This document shows, piece after piece, positions 23,178-34,233 of a stretch of DNA of 64,000 bases. Numbering within the stretch: position 1 is the stretch's first letter; the number at the start of each line of letters is the position of its first letter. The translations under genes and the position numbers were made by a program. The DNA is from Polytrichum commune (lineage: Eukaryota > Streptophyta > Polytrichopsida > Polytrichales > Polytrichaceae): the NCBI GenBank assembly GCA_950295325.1, contig OX485804.1, forward strand, positions 17,298,001 through 17,362,000. Direction: 5' to 3'. The notes under the pieces are model-generated. The model was not told where the DNA came from. It saw nothing but the letters and a program-made list of their open reading frames with translations, and made no database searches.

Positions 23178-25929
23178 GGGCCACTTCACGCACGAGCCAA
23201 GGACCATGACCATGGAATGGTGATGGCCTTTGAATATCATCCAAAGGCCGTACCATGGGTGTTGGGCTACCCATTTCGTGTGGAGACGGGTCCTCAAACA
23301 TAGTGTGAAGTGAGAATGGACCATGTTGAGGGACCATTGCATATTTTATTGGTGGGAAAAAGGGGGCAACCTTACTTCACTAGCTATATATTTTCATTCT
23401 ATGTTTTTTTCACTTTCTTTTTTAGTCTTACATTGGTGAGGAAGGAAAAGATAGCATGACGGATCATATTGAGAGAAGAGGAAGGATTCTTGTTGTATTG
23501 GCTTTATATTGGTGTTTGCACATGATTGTGCAACACATGCTTGATATGCAAGCATTGGCACTCAATGGAGAACGGGAAAATGCTTGGATTTTGAGCATTT
23601 ATTTTGAGGGTATGAAGATGAGCGATCGTACTGTGTGGGCATTTGAGAAAAATGTAAGGTTCACCGATAAGTTACTATTGGGTTATCTCACGGAAAATTT
23701 GTTTAAACAAAGAACTCGTATATGTCACAACACATTCAAATTTCTTTGTGAGAGGTTAGGTCCGTATTTGCAGAGAAAGAATACACGTATGAGAGAGATC
23801 ATTTCAGTTGAGAGTAGAATTGTAATGTCATTACAAAGGTTTGGGACTATAAATACTTTGTGTACTGTAGGAGAGGTATATGGGGTGGCTGAAAATACAA
23901 TTTCATAGATAATTACAATTTTTGGTAGATTGGTAAGAGTGCATTTGTGAAGGATTTTTATACAATTTCCATGGTTTAGGATTTTAGTTCAAGAATTTGA
24001 GGCCCTTCATGGAATTTCTCACATTATAGGAGCAATCGATGGATCTCACATTCTGATCTTGCACATATAATTGGAAGAGAACATTATTGTTGTAGGAAAT
24101 TATTTCATTCGGCTTTATTGCAAGGTATGGTAGATATAAAATATATATTTTGGGATTATGAATTTTGATAGACTAGAAGTATGCATGATTGGATATTGTT
24201 TCGATTGAAAAAAGTTGGAAGAAATTGCATTAAAGGTAATTTCTTACCTTTTAAGTTGATTGAAGATTGCGTATATATAGTGTGGCCGTGGATTTATAGT
24301 CCATTCAAAGGGTGTGCAAAAGGTTTAGAAGGTTACAAAGAAAATTGAAATTTCATTTGAAATTCTACTTGTGTGCATATAGAACGTGCTTTTGGAATTT
24401 TGAAAGATAAATGACAAATCATTATGAGAAGAGATGATATACCATTACGACATATGACTGATGTAGTTGCTACATGTATTGTATTACACAATATGTGTAC
24501 AATTGGAAATGACAAATTTGATATAAAATGGATAGAATAAGCAGAGAGAGAACTGAATAGACGTATAGATAATATATTATTGACAAAAGAACAAGAAATG
24601 AGGGTTGAATTAGCAGCAATAGGTGAGATAAAAATATTAGTATTACAAAAAATAATGCAAGAAAAATAGAAAAGGTTGACAAAGACACTAAATTTTTTGG
24701 ATTAATTTTTTTAAATGAAGATTTATTATTGGAAATAACAAAAATGCACATAGTAATAGTCAAATCTTTGTGGCAGATAAATCTAGAATATGAATACTCA
24801 TCCTGACATGAATGAATAGCTATAATTCATGTGCTAAGTTGTCATGTAAGCATCTATATTTTTCAATGAATTTGTTGTTGCCTGAAAAAATGAAATCAAA
24901 TTAAAAAAATTACCAACTATTTGTTCTAAAATTCCTTCTATTTTATTTTGAAATTTCTTTTTTTGTTCTTTGTGGCGTTTGTAGATGAATTTTGTTGTGT
25001 GGTCTGCATACTGTAATGGTCATCATTCTCATAAGCACTTGTTGGCATCTGATTAACTACACTTATATGTTATTTATTCCACATATCCATCTATTCATAC
25101 TATTGACACTTTCTTCTGTCATGTCCTGAAATTTCATTTGAACGCTCGTCATTTTTATATTCCATTAGAAGAACCTTGTATTTTTTTAAGATGCCAACCA
25201 AATTTTACTAAAATTGCGCAAACTACTAAAATTGCAAGTAGTATCTCCGCCATTCCTGTCATGTTCGTATCTCTACTACTCTTCACATTTTGCGGCATTT
25301 GAATTCCACCCACTTCTACATCTTCATTATTGAACAATTGAAATTTATTGAAATTTCTACATCTTAATGAGGGTCCTTGCAATCCGAATTGTGGTTGACT
25401 CCACGATATTCAAGGAGAATTTTGGCTTCACTGTTGGATTTTGGAACCACTCCCATCTTGCGAGAATCTTGTCATTGATTTAATTATAAAAAAGATAGAC
25501 AAAAAAATTCAATCAAAAAAATTCTCTACATATAACAAACGCTAAGAACTTCAACTTTTGGGCATTTGCAAGACACAACCATTTTGCTTTGTATTAACTA
25601 GTCTACCTTGAAAAAACTATTGTTGGAAAAATATTAAAATATTCATACCAACTAGTGATAGTTGTTTCACTATCATGATCTACCAGAATTTGCGTCAGGC
25701 CTACCTCTTGGAGGTGGGTCTGACGCGAATTACGGCATACCATGCACCCTTATTCACAACGTGCCATGTAAGACTCCATGTAGACTTTTTCTCCATTAAC
25801 TTTTCTTTGGGTCTTTAGGCGTTCACCTCCTAGTGTGAAGTGAACTTAGACGGTTTCTGCCTTTTTGACCAATGAAAGCTCTTACATTGCCATGGTCAAA
25901 GGCCTTCAACCTTGCGTGTGAAGTAGCCC
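23178..25929 (+). mobile_element. PIF/Harbinger transposon B, 2.75 kb
   Basis: Flanked by TAA at 23175-23177 and 25930-25932. Ends are GGGCCACTTCACGCACGAG and, on the minus strand, GGGCTACTTCACACGCAAGG. The left part encodes a HARBI1-type transposase on the plus strand. The right part (about 24960-25480) carries on the minus strand a protein remnant with MQGPSLRCRNFNKFQLFN, probably the companion Harbinger protein. It is the source of the MITE at 13093-13574. Confidence 0.88.
23456..24700 (+). pseudogene. HARBI1-type transposase of Harbinger B, broken
   Basis: The first frame (23456-23908, 150 aa) is intact through FKFLCERLGPYLQRKNTRMR and ISVESRIVMSLQRFG, typical of plant Harbinger nucleases. 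It stops where the family continues. Further downstream in other frames come HGISHIIGAIDGSH (first catalytic Asp region, near 24010), a diverged ERAFGIL-type block near 24380, and VATCIVLHNMCTIGN near 24470-24510. The order and spacing fit one transposase of about 400 aa, now interrupted by several stops and frameshifts. An intact copy would act in trans on elements with the same ends. Confidence 0.87.
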
Positions 25930-25932
25930 TAA

Positions 25933-28226
25933 TAATGTGCAAATTCAAAGGTGGTAACATATATATGTAAGAGGATGATATGTTCATAACCTAAAGTTGT
26001 TATTTCTTTTGATGTAAATGTGGGACTAGTTCATTTGGTGAACATATTTCTACTTTTGATGTTTTGGTAGAATCCATCACTTATTTTACTTCATAAATAT
26101 TGTTAAAATTGTTTGATTGTTAGAGTCCTTATTGTTAAATTGTGTTTCTATTACTAAAATTGTATTATTGTATTCAATTATACTATATATTTGTTTTATA
26201 TTAATATAATATTTGATTCTAGTGAAATTTTAAAATCCATTGTTATTCCATTGGAGTTATTCTTAGTATGGATACCAATATACCATTTGAAGCTTTGATT
26301 ATTGTGTACTTTGTTATTGTAACATACATTTTCATTGTTAAAGTTTTCTTTGCCATGGATTTCAACGTAACAATAGTTAGCAAGTATTCTCACCTCCTAG
26401 TCAAAATTAGTGCTTCATGTATATGCTAATAAGACGTTGATAAGATGTTACCAGCACGAGTAGTTACAATATTCTCAGGTTGACATTGCTCAACAAGGCA
26501 TGTTAATCTGAAATGATTCCCGACATCTTGTGAGTCAAGCCCATCAACACCCAAGTTCAGTAATGGTTGTGAATACCCACAATAAAAATATGCTACCCAT
26601 CCAAGCCCCAAAGGACTTAACCACCAAAAAAATCTCAAATCCAACCACCAACCTTATCAATATCATAAGGGTTTCATGCATACAAAAAGAAAAAGAAAAA
26701 GAAAAAGAAAGAACTTTTTAAATATTTGTCTTGCTTTGTCTCTTTTCTTTTCTAAATATGCACATCCAACTTCTTCCTTCGACTCTTTTCATAAATCCGA
26801 ACCTGGAGCTGCAAACTACATCAAATGCAACATAACTTATTTCCAGCGATTCACAAACATTAGTACAATAAGGTACAAAAGGGATGATATTTTCAAGCTT
26901 CTAGAATGTGCATAAAAAAAGAAGTCAAATTGATCCAACAATGCAAACAATTATGCTCACATTGGGACATCCAAAGGATTCATCTTCAGTTTACATGATC
27001 ACATAGGTCCTAATTATGTTGGTTGATGAACCTCAAATGAAATTTATAGTTTGAGCACATACTCAAATATGAATGTGCATATCATAGGCATATTATCAAC
27101 AACGATCACATCTATGTGGTTGATTGGTTTCTTAAATAACTTGATGAAGTCTAAACAAGCATTTATTTTAATGGTTTAGAACTTAATAATTACCTCATTA
27201 ACCATGATTACATATCCTCATGTTGAAACACTTTAGGTTCTCTCTCTATATATATATTGAAGGAGATTGTAAAATACAATCAAGTGTGCCAGTTTTGAAG
27301 TGTGCATGTATGAACTAAAACATTTATAAGTTACTTACAACTTTCAATTCAGGAATTCAACACATAGTCACGTGGACAAATCACTCAAAGATTAAGGTCG
27401 AGGCATCTAGAGTCGACCAAGTCCATTTAAGGGCTCACTGGGGTTATGTAAATGTTGACATGGATGAGATCTGTAGTTTTTAAGCGAACAGAGTTAAAGT
27501 TTATGTGGTGGTGGCTTGTGATTGATTACCCTCATAAGAGCTTTGGCAACTATCGTAGCCAATAAATAACATTTAGACGAGCCGTTATGAGTTAACATGT
27601 AGATCAACCGTATGTTATGTGAAACCTTACCGCTTCAAATTTGTAGCAATTTCCGAGTTCATGATTTATTTATTTATTTTTTTGCATTCTCTTTGGAATA
27701 TGTTTCTCTTTGCAAGATATTTAACTCAACACTATTACTCCTCCTAAACATCTACAAAGTTTCTTATTTGATTGGTTCTATGTGCCTCAACATTACATGC
27801 ATACAAGTCAAATCTAACTTCAACATTGAATCTTATTTAGGACAACCCATGAAAAAAATAGGTTCCATTATTTTCCGTTGCTATAAAAACATAAGTTTGT
27901 TGATTTCCGTTGCATCCATTGCCTTGGTCGAGGTGCTAGTAAAGTCTACTAAGTCATGGGACTCACTACGTTTTAATGTGTAGTAGCTTTTGCTATAGGT
28001 ACAAGGTACAAAGGATTACTAGGTTCACCAATATGGATGCAATGACCAACCTTTAGGTACAGGTTCGAAGCCAAGATTTTGACCTAGGGGGGCTTGACCT
28101 CAGATATGGAAAATTCTAGTGTATATTTTATTGTCAAATTTCAATTGGTGGCCAGACTTGAATTCAATTTAGATTGTATGTGTACTAATGTATTAGGAAT
28201 TGGGAGTAGCATGTAAGGATATATTA
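25933..28226. other. Intergenic stretch without recognised gene
   Basis: AT-rich DNA with a GAAAAA-type microsatellite at about 26685-26715 and (TA)n at about 27245. The 123-aa frame at 27612-27983 is hydrophobic and matches no family I know. Confidence 0.4.
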
Positions 28227-28741
28227 GGGCCGCTTTACACTTAGAGGCCGGGCCAATTCGTTGTGTAAGAGGCTTGAAATCCTCATTTGTGATTGGTCAA
28301 AAGGCTCAAATCGGCCCCAACCCCTTTACATCTAGAGGCCGGGCCGATTTGGTGGTATGATTTTTTAAATTAAAAAATGTATGTTATGACACGGCCCGAG
28401 CTCGTTGAATTGGGTGCACCCAAAATGGAAGGCCAATGTCATATTCCACTAAAAAAATCTTCTTAAATAAAGTATAAAATTTTAAAGTGAACTAGATCCA
28501 TTGGATTATGTGGAATCTAAAGGCTCTATCTTAGATTATGCTACATCTGTTGGATTAGGCTAATTTTTTTGGAATCAGCTTGGCTTCTTGGCCCGAGGGC
28601 CTTTACATATGGGAAAATTGGCCCCCGGTATAATCTTATTATAATGTGTAGTAGAGGCCGGCCTCCAACCCAAAAAAGGTTGAAATTTTGTGCAATCGGC
28701 CTCAAGGGAAATTGGCCCGGCCTCTAGGTGTAAAGCGGCCC
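28227..28741. mobile_element. PIF/Harbinger MITE with long TIRs, 515 bp
   Basis: Flanked by TTA at 28224-28226 and 28742-28744. The terminal inverted repeats start GGGCCGCTTTACAC and match for about 32 bp with a single T/C difference, continuing into TAGAGGCCGGGCC. The well-matched ends suggest a fairly young copy. A third AGAGGCCGGGCC block lies inside at about 28333. Non-coding. Confidence 0.88.
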
Positions 28742-28871
28742 TTATATATAATAAGCATATGCTTGACTTTCCTTGAATGTCAGGGGGGGGGGGCTGAGCT
28801 CCCCCTCCCTCCCCTAGTGGCTTTGCCCTTGTTGATACCAGTGCCACACCGAAATACTCAGCAACTCCAGT

Positions 28872-29043
28872 CACCAAAAAACCCAACCCTACGTATTCTC
28901 TGGAAATACAGGGTTGGGATTTCATATGGCTGGAGCTACTGGAGTGGCTGGAAGCATGCGGGTAGCCTGCAATCAGTAGCTCCAGCCATCTAAAATCCCA
29001 GCCCTGTATTTCCGGAGAATACGTAGGGCTGGGCTTTTTGGTG
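28872..29043. repeat. Fold-back hairpin with arms of about 68 bp
   Basis: The left arm (CACCAAAAAACCCAACCC through GGCTGGAGCTA) pairs with the right arm (TAGCTCCAGCC through GGGCTTTTTGGTG), around a loop of about 35 bp containing GCATGCGGG. Mismatches are few. Outside the left arm a second CCACACCGAAA copy suggests a small duplication. It looks like a hairpin MITE; no target duplication is evident. Confidence 0.7.
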
Positions 29044-30958
29044 TGGCCCTAGTATGAGGCATGGCCCAATAAAACGAGGGCTTGTTGAAAAGGGTCCAAC
29101 CAAAACTTCACTCTCTCAAGTTTTGCGATTAATGTAACTTATGCAAGTAGGATAGGAATGTGCATAGTGGAGCCTTTGTCAACAAAAACAACAACATTTG
29201 CTAGGTAAGTATATGAATGCATTTTCAACACCCAATTTTAGGTCTCAAAATTAATTAATTAAATATATTATAACGGTATTCCATGCTAGCAAGATACACC
29301 AAATGCAATTTACAAGAGAAGATATTAACTTGTTTTTGTGTAACAAGTTTGTGACGAATTTTGCTTTTCTAAAAATTGTGGGTGGAAATGAAAGGTGGAA
29401 ATAAACAATGCGGGTCATTCTAATTGTTCAATCATGGTGAAAATAATGTGCATTTAGGACCCTTGGTGTCTTTCTTGTCTTCCTAAAAACTTTCGAGGAA
29501 CATCTTACATCTTAGTCCAAAGCACACACACGCACACAATGGGCCCAGGCGGTTTACTGCACACATTGCACCGATCCCATGATTTGGGAACCCTCATGAG
29601 TTCTTAGATGTGACTCTAAGGACACTTGAGATGATGCACCCACCTACACAAAAGTAAGAACAGCATTGAAAGATTTTCCTAAATGCCCAATACTAGCGGG
29701 ATGCACATACTTAGGGGAGAAAAAGTGGTAGATAGAGGCCGAGTCCCGGTATTCCTCGCATAAGGGATGGCCTTTCATTGCAAAATACCCACGAGGAGAG
29801 GGCCTAATTAAGCATAAAATACACACCATGGGTGTTTTACATTGCACATGGCCCGCTCGAAAACCCATAGGACATTCATATGTCATAATGGAATGTGCAA
29901 ATGAACATATGAAACATTAATGAGGCACATTCATGGTAGATGACAGGGCTCGAGCCCCATGATCAGGGTTGTTGCTAGCCTTGATTTTTAGGGTAGGCCC
30001 GCTTGGAAATTCAAGTTTTATCCAATGCATATATTTTCAAGAAAAATGTCATTCTATCCGGTGCATAATTCCTATGGTAAATTCCATTATATCCAATGCG
30101 TTTATTAGGACTTCGGAGGTATTGCTAAACTTGTTTTCGGGAGTATATTGTATTACAAACGAATTCGAGTCTCTTTTGAACCTAGGCCTTCACGTGGGTC
30201 CTTCAAGCCCAGGGTAGGCCCGGCCTACCTAGGACTAGGTGTGGTGACGCCCCTGCCCATGACATGCCACAAATAAGGACCATCCTCAATGGATGGTCTT
30301 AATCTGGAGAAGCCATGGGGAGAGGCCCCTTATCGCGCACAAAATGCCATTGGGGGGCATCATTATATGTGAGCAATCCACCTTGAAACTTGGAGGGAGT
30401 TTACAACTTATAACATGTTGCGTAAGGTCCTCTAGCAAATTTTGTAGTGTAAAAGTGGACGCCTTGCATTGCAAAAGTTCCCGTCATGAAATCAAGAAGG
30501 ATTTTATTTTATTTCTAGTATAACCGACCTTGAGCCATCGATCAAATTCTTGATCGTGTGGCCTAATTCTTTCATGAACGCTTCATGCTTCTCGATACAA
30601 CCCTTGGATGATGGGTCAACCTCGAAGCGGGCCCTTATATACATGGAACACATGGGGCCAAGGGCCTTATCTACGATGGAAAACCATGCCCAATACTTTT
30701 GTTCTTTGGGGGCGGACGCGTTATAGCATGTTAAATCCCACCGCGAAATGCTTGCTCTTTGTGCCCCCGGATCGGAGCCGTCCGATCCAACTACGATCCA
30801 ACGATTCGGAAACCTCAAGCATTGCTTTACGCTTGATAAGGCCTTCGGGGTGGGGGGGGCATCATGTGCATAAGGGCCTACTTTGGAGCCTTATCTATCA
30901 CATATTGCTTTGTTGAAACTAGGGTGGGGAGGTTTTATGAGAAACTCCCCATATGTGA
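29044..30958. other. Intergenic stretch without recognised gene
   Basis: Contains a locally G/C-rich stretch (about 30180-30870) with overlapping frames on both strands, the longest a 104-aa minus-strand frame at 30504-30818 that matches nothing I recognise. AGGGTAGGCCCG-type words occur twice (29990 and 30212), flanking a segment of about 220 bp. No inverted termini were found. Confidence 0.4.
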
Positions 30959-31340
30959 CTACACTAAATAGTGTATTTAGTGTCATATGGTATTTCATGT
31001 CAATGCAGTAAATATTTTAGTGACACTTTTCTATGAAAAAGTTTACAAATACTATCATCTCAACTTTCTTTCAATTTATCCAAGTGTGAATCATTGAAAC
31101 AAAGTTTGGCATACTGTGCATCCACGCATCAATGCAATGTAATATCGTCACCAATAATTGAGATGTGAATGAAAAATCACTTAGTAAGTGACAAAAATTG
31201 CAACCTTGTAAATCTATAATGCCCTAATTTGTTTTTACAAGGAATGATAAATAGTGTTAGGTTTCCATTCAGTGTTGGTGACACTCCACAAGCACTTTAT
31301 GATTAGTTTTGAGCAAGACAATGAGATTTGGTGACACTAA
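30959..31340 (+). mobile_element. CTACACTA-type element, right end lost
   Basis: Begins CTACACTAAATAGTGTATTT and matches the element at 21558-21912 through the CACTTAGTAAGTGA, TGTAAATCTATAAT and GGTGACACTA blocks. It ends at GTGACACTAA, where the Harbinger derivative begins. The terminal 15-20 bp expected on the right are missing. Confidence 0.65.
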
Positions 31341-31936
31341 GGGGTTGTTTACACCATGGACCATGAACTTGTCCCAAGGCCTTGTAAAATTTGTGATTGG
31401 TTGTTGGACGCCTCCCGGGACCACTTTGGTTTACACCAAGGAAGCAAAAAAATAAAATAAAAATTTAGAACGACCATGAAGTTTGAGGTCCTCAAAATAC
31501 ATATTTAAAGGCCTGCATTATCCGCTGATATGGTCCAACAAGTTTTGCGGTGGGAGAGGCAAAAGAGGCACTCTACTAGAAAAAGGCAAAGGCGCATGGT
31601 AGAGAAATGTTGTGATAGATTTTTTTTAATGAAATTTTTTTTGGGATGAGAAGATGAAGACAAGAGAAGACAAAAGAATGGTCAAACTTGATAATTTTTT
31701 TTTCCTTTTCAAAACTTCCTTTTTTGGACATTTAAAAAAAAAAACACCAACATATGCACTTTTTGGTGCACGGTCATTACTCTTGGCCCACATTCGGTTT
31801 GGGCTTAGTGAGGAACCCCAAAAGCTTTGTAAAGTGACTTTTTCTTAAGAAATTGGAGCATCAAAGTCGGACAATGGGAAAAGGTCATCATCTGCCATGG
31901 TCAGACTTCATGGTCCATGATGTAAACTGGCAATAC
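31341..31936 (+). mobile_element. Internally deleted derivative of Harbinger A, 596 bp
   Basis: The left end GGGGTTGTTTACACCATGG and the right end CATGGTCCATGATGTAAAC correspond to the two ends of 9009-12662. The left 200 bp share GTAAAATTTGTGATTGGTTG and GGGACCACTTTGGTTTA. The right 250 bp share GAAGACAAGAGAAGACAAAA. The interior and transposase are gone. Adjacent trinucleotides are TAA (left) and TTA (right), a slightly decayed target duplication. Confidence 0.85.
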
Positions 31937-31939
31937 TTA

Positions 31940-32338
31940 GTGCACCCAATGTTCAAGATCGAAGTCTTCAATGCCCTCCAAACACAATTTGGCCCTTCAA
32001 AACATACATCTCTCCAAACAACCCTTCAAAACGCAACCCCTAATTGAAAATGAAGATGTCACCTGACGTCCTCCATATCATCTGCCCGCCACAAGAACCA
32101 ACAAGCATTGTCACTACAAGAAGTGGAGTTAGATGGTCGATTCTTAATTCTTCCCACTGTATTGAAAACATGTACCATATAATTTATGCACAAGTTTAAG
32201 ATGAGTTTTGTAGTTCATTTCTATATTCTTGGATTGACGTCTTGGATTTGAACCAGCCCTTCAACTGAAGGGCTGAAATTTGAGAACCCTTCAAAATGAA
32301 ACTCATACGAGGGCTTCAATCTTGAACACTGAGCGCAC
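31940..32338. mobile_element. Probable MITE, about 400 bp
   Basis: GTGCACCCAATGTTCAAGAT at the left resembles the minus-strand reading of the right end, GTGCGCTCAGTGTTCAAGAT. The similarity continues weakly through CTTCAA-rich blocks. It sits between the Harbinger derivative and the right duplication arm. No target duplication was recognised. Confidence 0.5.
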
Positions 32339-32341
32339 CAT

Positions 32342-34233
32342 GGAGCCACCTACCTACCTACCTACCTACCTACCTACCTACCGACCGACCTACCGAGCGG
32401 GCGGGCAGGTGGTGTGTGTTGGTTCTCCTCCTCTAGTGCCGGGTGGGCCGCCGCCAGGGGTCCCAACCCTGCGCCCAGCCACCCCCCGCCATCTCCCCTG
32501 CCTCTTCTTTCCTCGCTGGGCCTCTTCGCCCTCTCACCACCACCACCAGCACCACGACGACTCGATTGATCGAGCGACATTGCCCGCCTTAGCCTCTGCC
32601 TCCATCGCCATCCCCATCCCCATCCTCCTCTCCTCTCCTCTCCTCTCCTCTCCTTTCCGCACCTTCCCCCCTCGCTTGGCTGGCGACGCTGCGGGCGAAA
32701 TGAGTCCAGGGTGAGTCTTATTCCTTCACTCTCTCACCACTGCTCCATCTCCTCTCTATCTCTCGCCCTAGGGTTTCTTTCGGTGGCAAGGGTTTTGTGC
32801 GCACGGTGCGCCCCCCCCCTCCCCGCCCGCACACGCGCAGACGGACGAGTCATGCTGCACGGAATTCGGCACGAGGTGAGTCGCCCCGGATTTGAGCGAA
32901 GGCTATGGTGGCCGCTCGTTCGTTCGTTCGTTCGTTCGTTCGGTCGGTTGGTCGGCCGGGCTGTGCATAATTTGGAAGAGCGTGTTTGAGTTGGTTAGGG
33001 TTTCCGGGTTTTCTTCCCATTGTGATGATGCGAGCAGCTGATTGGCGGAGGAGAGGAATAGGTTGTAGGTTGGGAGGTGGTGGCCGCTCTCGTCCGGGTA
33101 GGGCGGGTTTGTGGTGCGTTTTCGCGGCTTCGCGCCTCCAGGGCGCGTGGTGGGGTTTGGTATGGTGTGTTGTGTCATCGGGCATGTTTGTGGTTGTCTT
33201 GCTGTTCGCTGTTGTGGAGTTGGGGACACTATCTGTATGTTAGGGTTAGGCACAGGGTGTGTTCCAATTCCGAGAACCGGCTGATTGGAATACATATTGA
33301 GAGGGTAAGAATCTAAGTAGGGGAGAGTTGCGCCTTCAAGTCACGGTTCTCAAATTTAGCAGGGGCTTCTATTCAACCTCTACCTTCTCATTTGGCCAAG
33401 GCGCTAATATTCGTATTGCACTTAGGGTTAGTCTATGTTAAGTCGATGCGGGGGGCACGATGAGGAGGGTGACATTTCTTGGTGGGTATTTAGGGACATA
33501 CTTACATTAGCTGAAGATCACGTGTATTTTCCTGTAACGTCATCAGATGCTCGTTTGTGCGCTCTGGCACGGATGGCACGTGGTTCCACACGGAGAAGTT
33601 GGAGATATCTCCCGTGTACATGGCTTGGCCATTAGGTGAGGTGAATTCATGTTGTAGAGCGTTACTTTTGGTTTCAACGTGGACACTAGAGCCGGGGACA
33701 GGACTTTAGAGACAATAATGAAGTTGCTATTACGGTTGCCCACTCTGGGCAGCTGATGATTGGCCTTCTGAAACTGTTAGGGGACAACTGTGCGGACTGT
33801 GGTCTAGAAAGGGAAAAGTCTCGTAAGAGCTGGAGGACAAGTGGAATGACCAAGTTGCACAATGCCCACAGTCCCTGGCTGCTGCGTCTTGGTCGCATAT
33901 GTTGTGCATTCTCATGGGTTTTGTCACGTCCTTGTAGCGGTAATCCTTTCGCAATACTCACGGCAAGCGCAACTACTCCCGAAGCACAAGTAGCGAGCCA
34001 TATTAGTCTCTGCCAAGTGCCGCGAGAGTCGTAAGCTCATTCTAAGCATTGCACCTGGAATTTATGTGGACGATATTGTTGAGGACAGTGAGTATGCACG
34101 GGATGGAAAGTTGACGGTGGTGGTCTGTTTGGTGTCACAGCTGCAGGAGTGAAGCAAGATCCATCAAGGAGGTCGAAAGGGTCTGAGCGATAAGGTTGTT
34201 GGAGTCGGAAGGGCACGGGTAGCATTGGTTACG
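32342..34233 (+). promoter_or_regulatory. 5' leader and promoter region of ZRF1-like copy B
   Basis: Homologous to 7098-8965 but with many differences. CTAGGGTTT, the reverse telobox, lies at about 32769. Donor-like GTGAGT sites at 32711 and 32876 and an acceptor-like TCACAGCTGCAG at about 34135 would allow a leader intron, which is inferred only. The spread of conserved blocks supports a transcribed leader. Confidence 0.5.

Noticed and set aside
30504-30818. 104-aa minus-strand frame in a G/C-richer patch as a host gene
   Set aside because: No ATG-supported domain, no neighbouring exons with splice signals, and an overlapping frame of equal length on the opposite strand.
32225-32270. GGTTCAAATCC-like T-arm on the minus strand near 32240, hinting at a tRNA gene
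   Set aside because: No matching acceptor, D-arm or anticodon stem could be built around it.
32861-32875. GGAATTCGGCACGAG, identical to a well-known cDNA-library EcoRI adaptor, suggesting vector contamination
   Set aside because: The other arm has the homologous GGAATTCCGCACGAG with one difference in the same context, so it is natural sequence.
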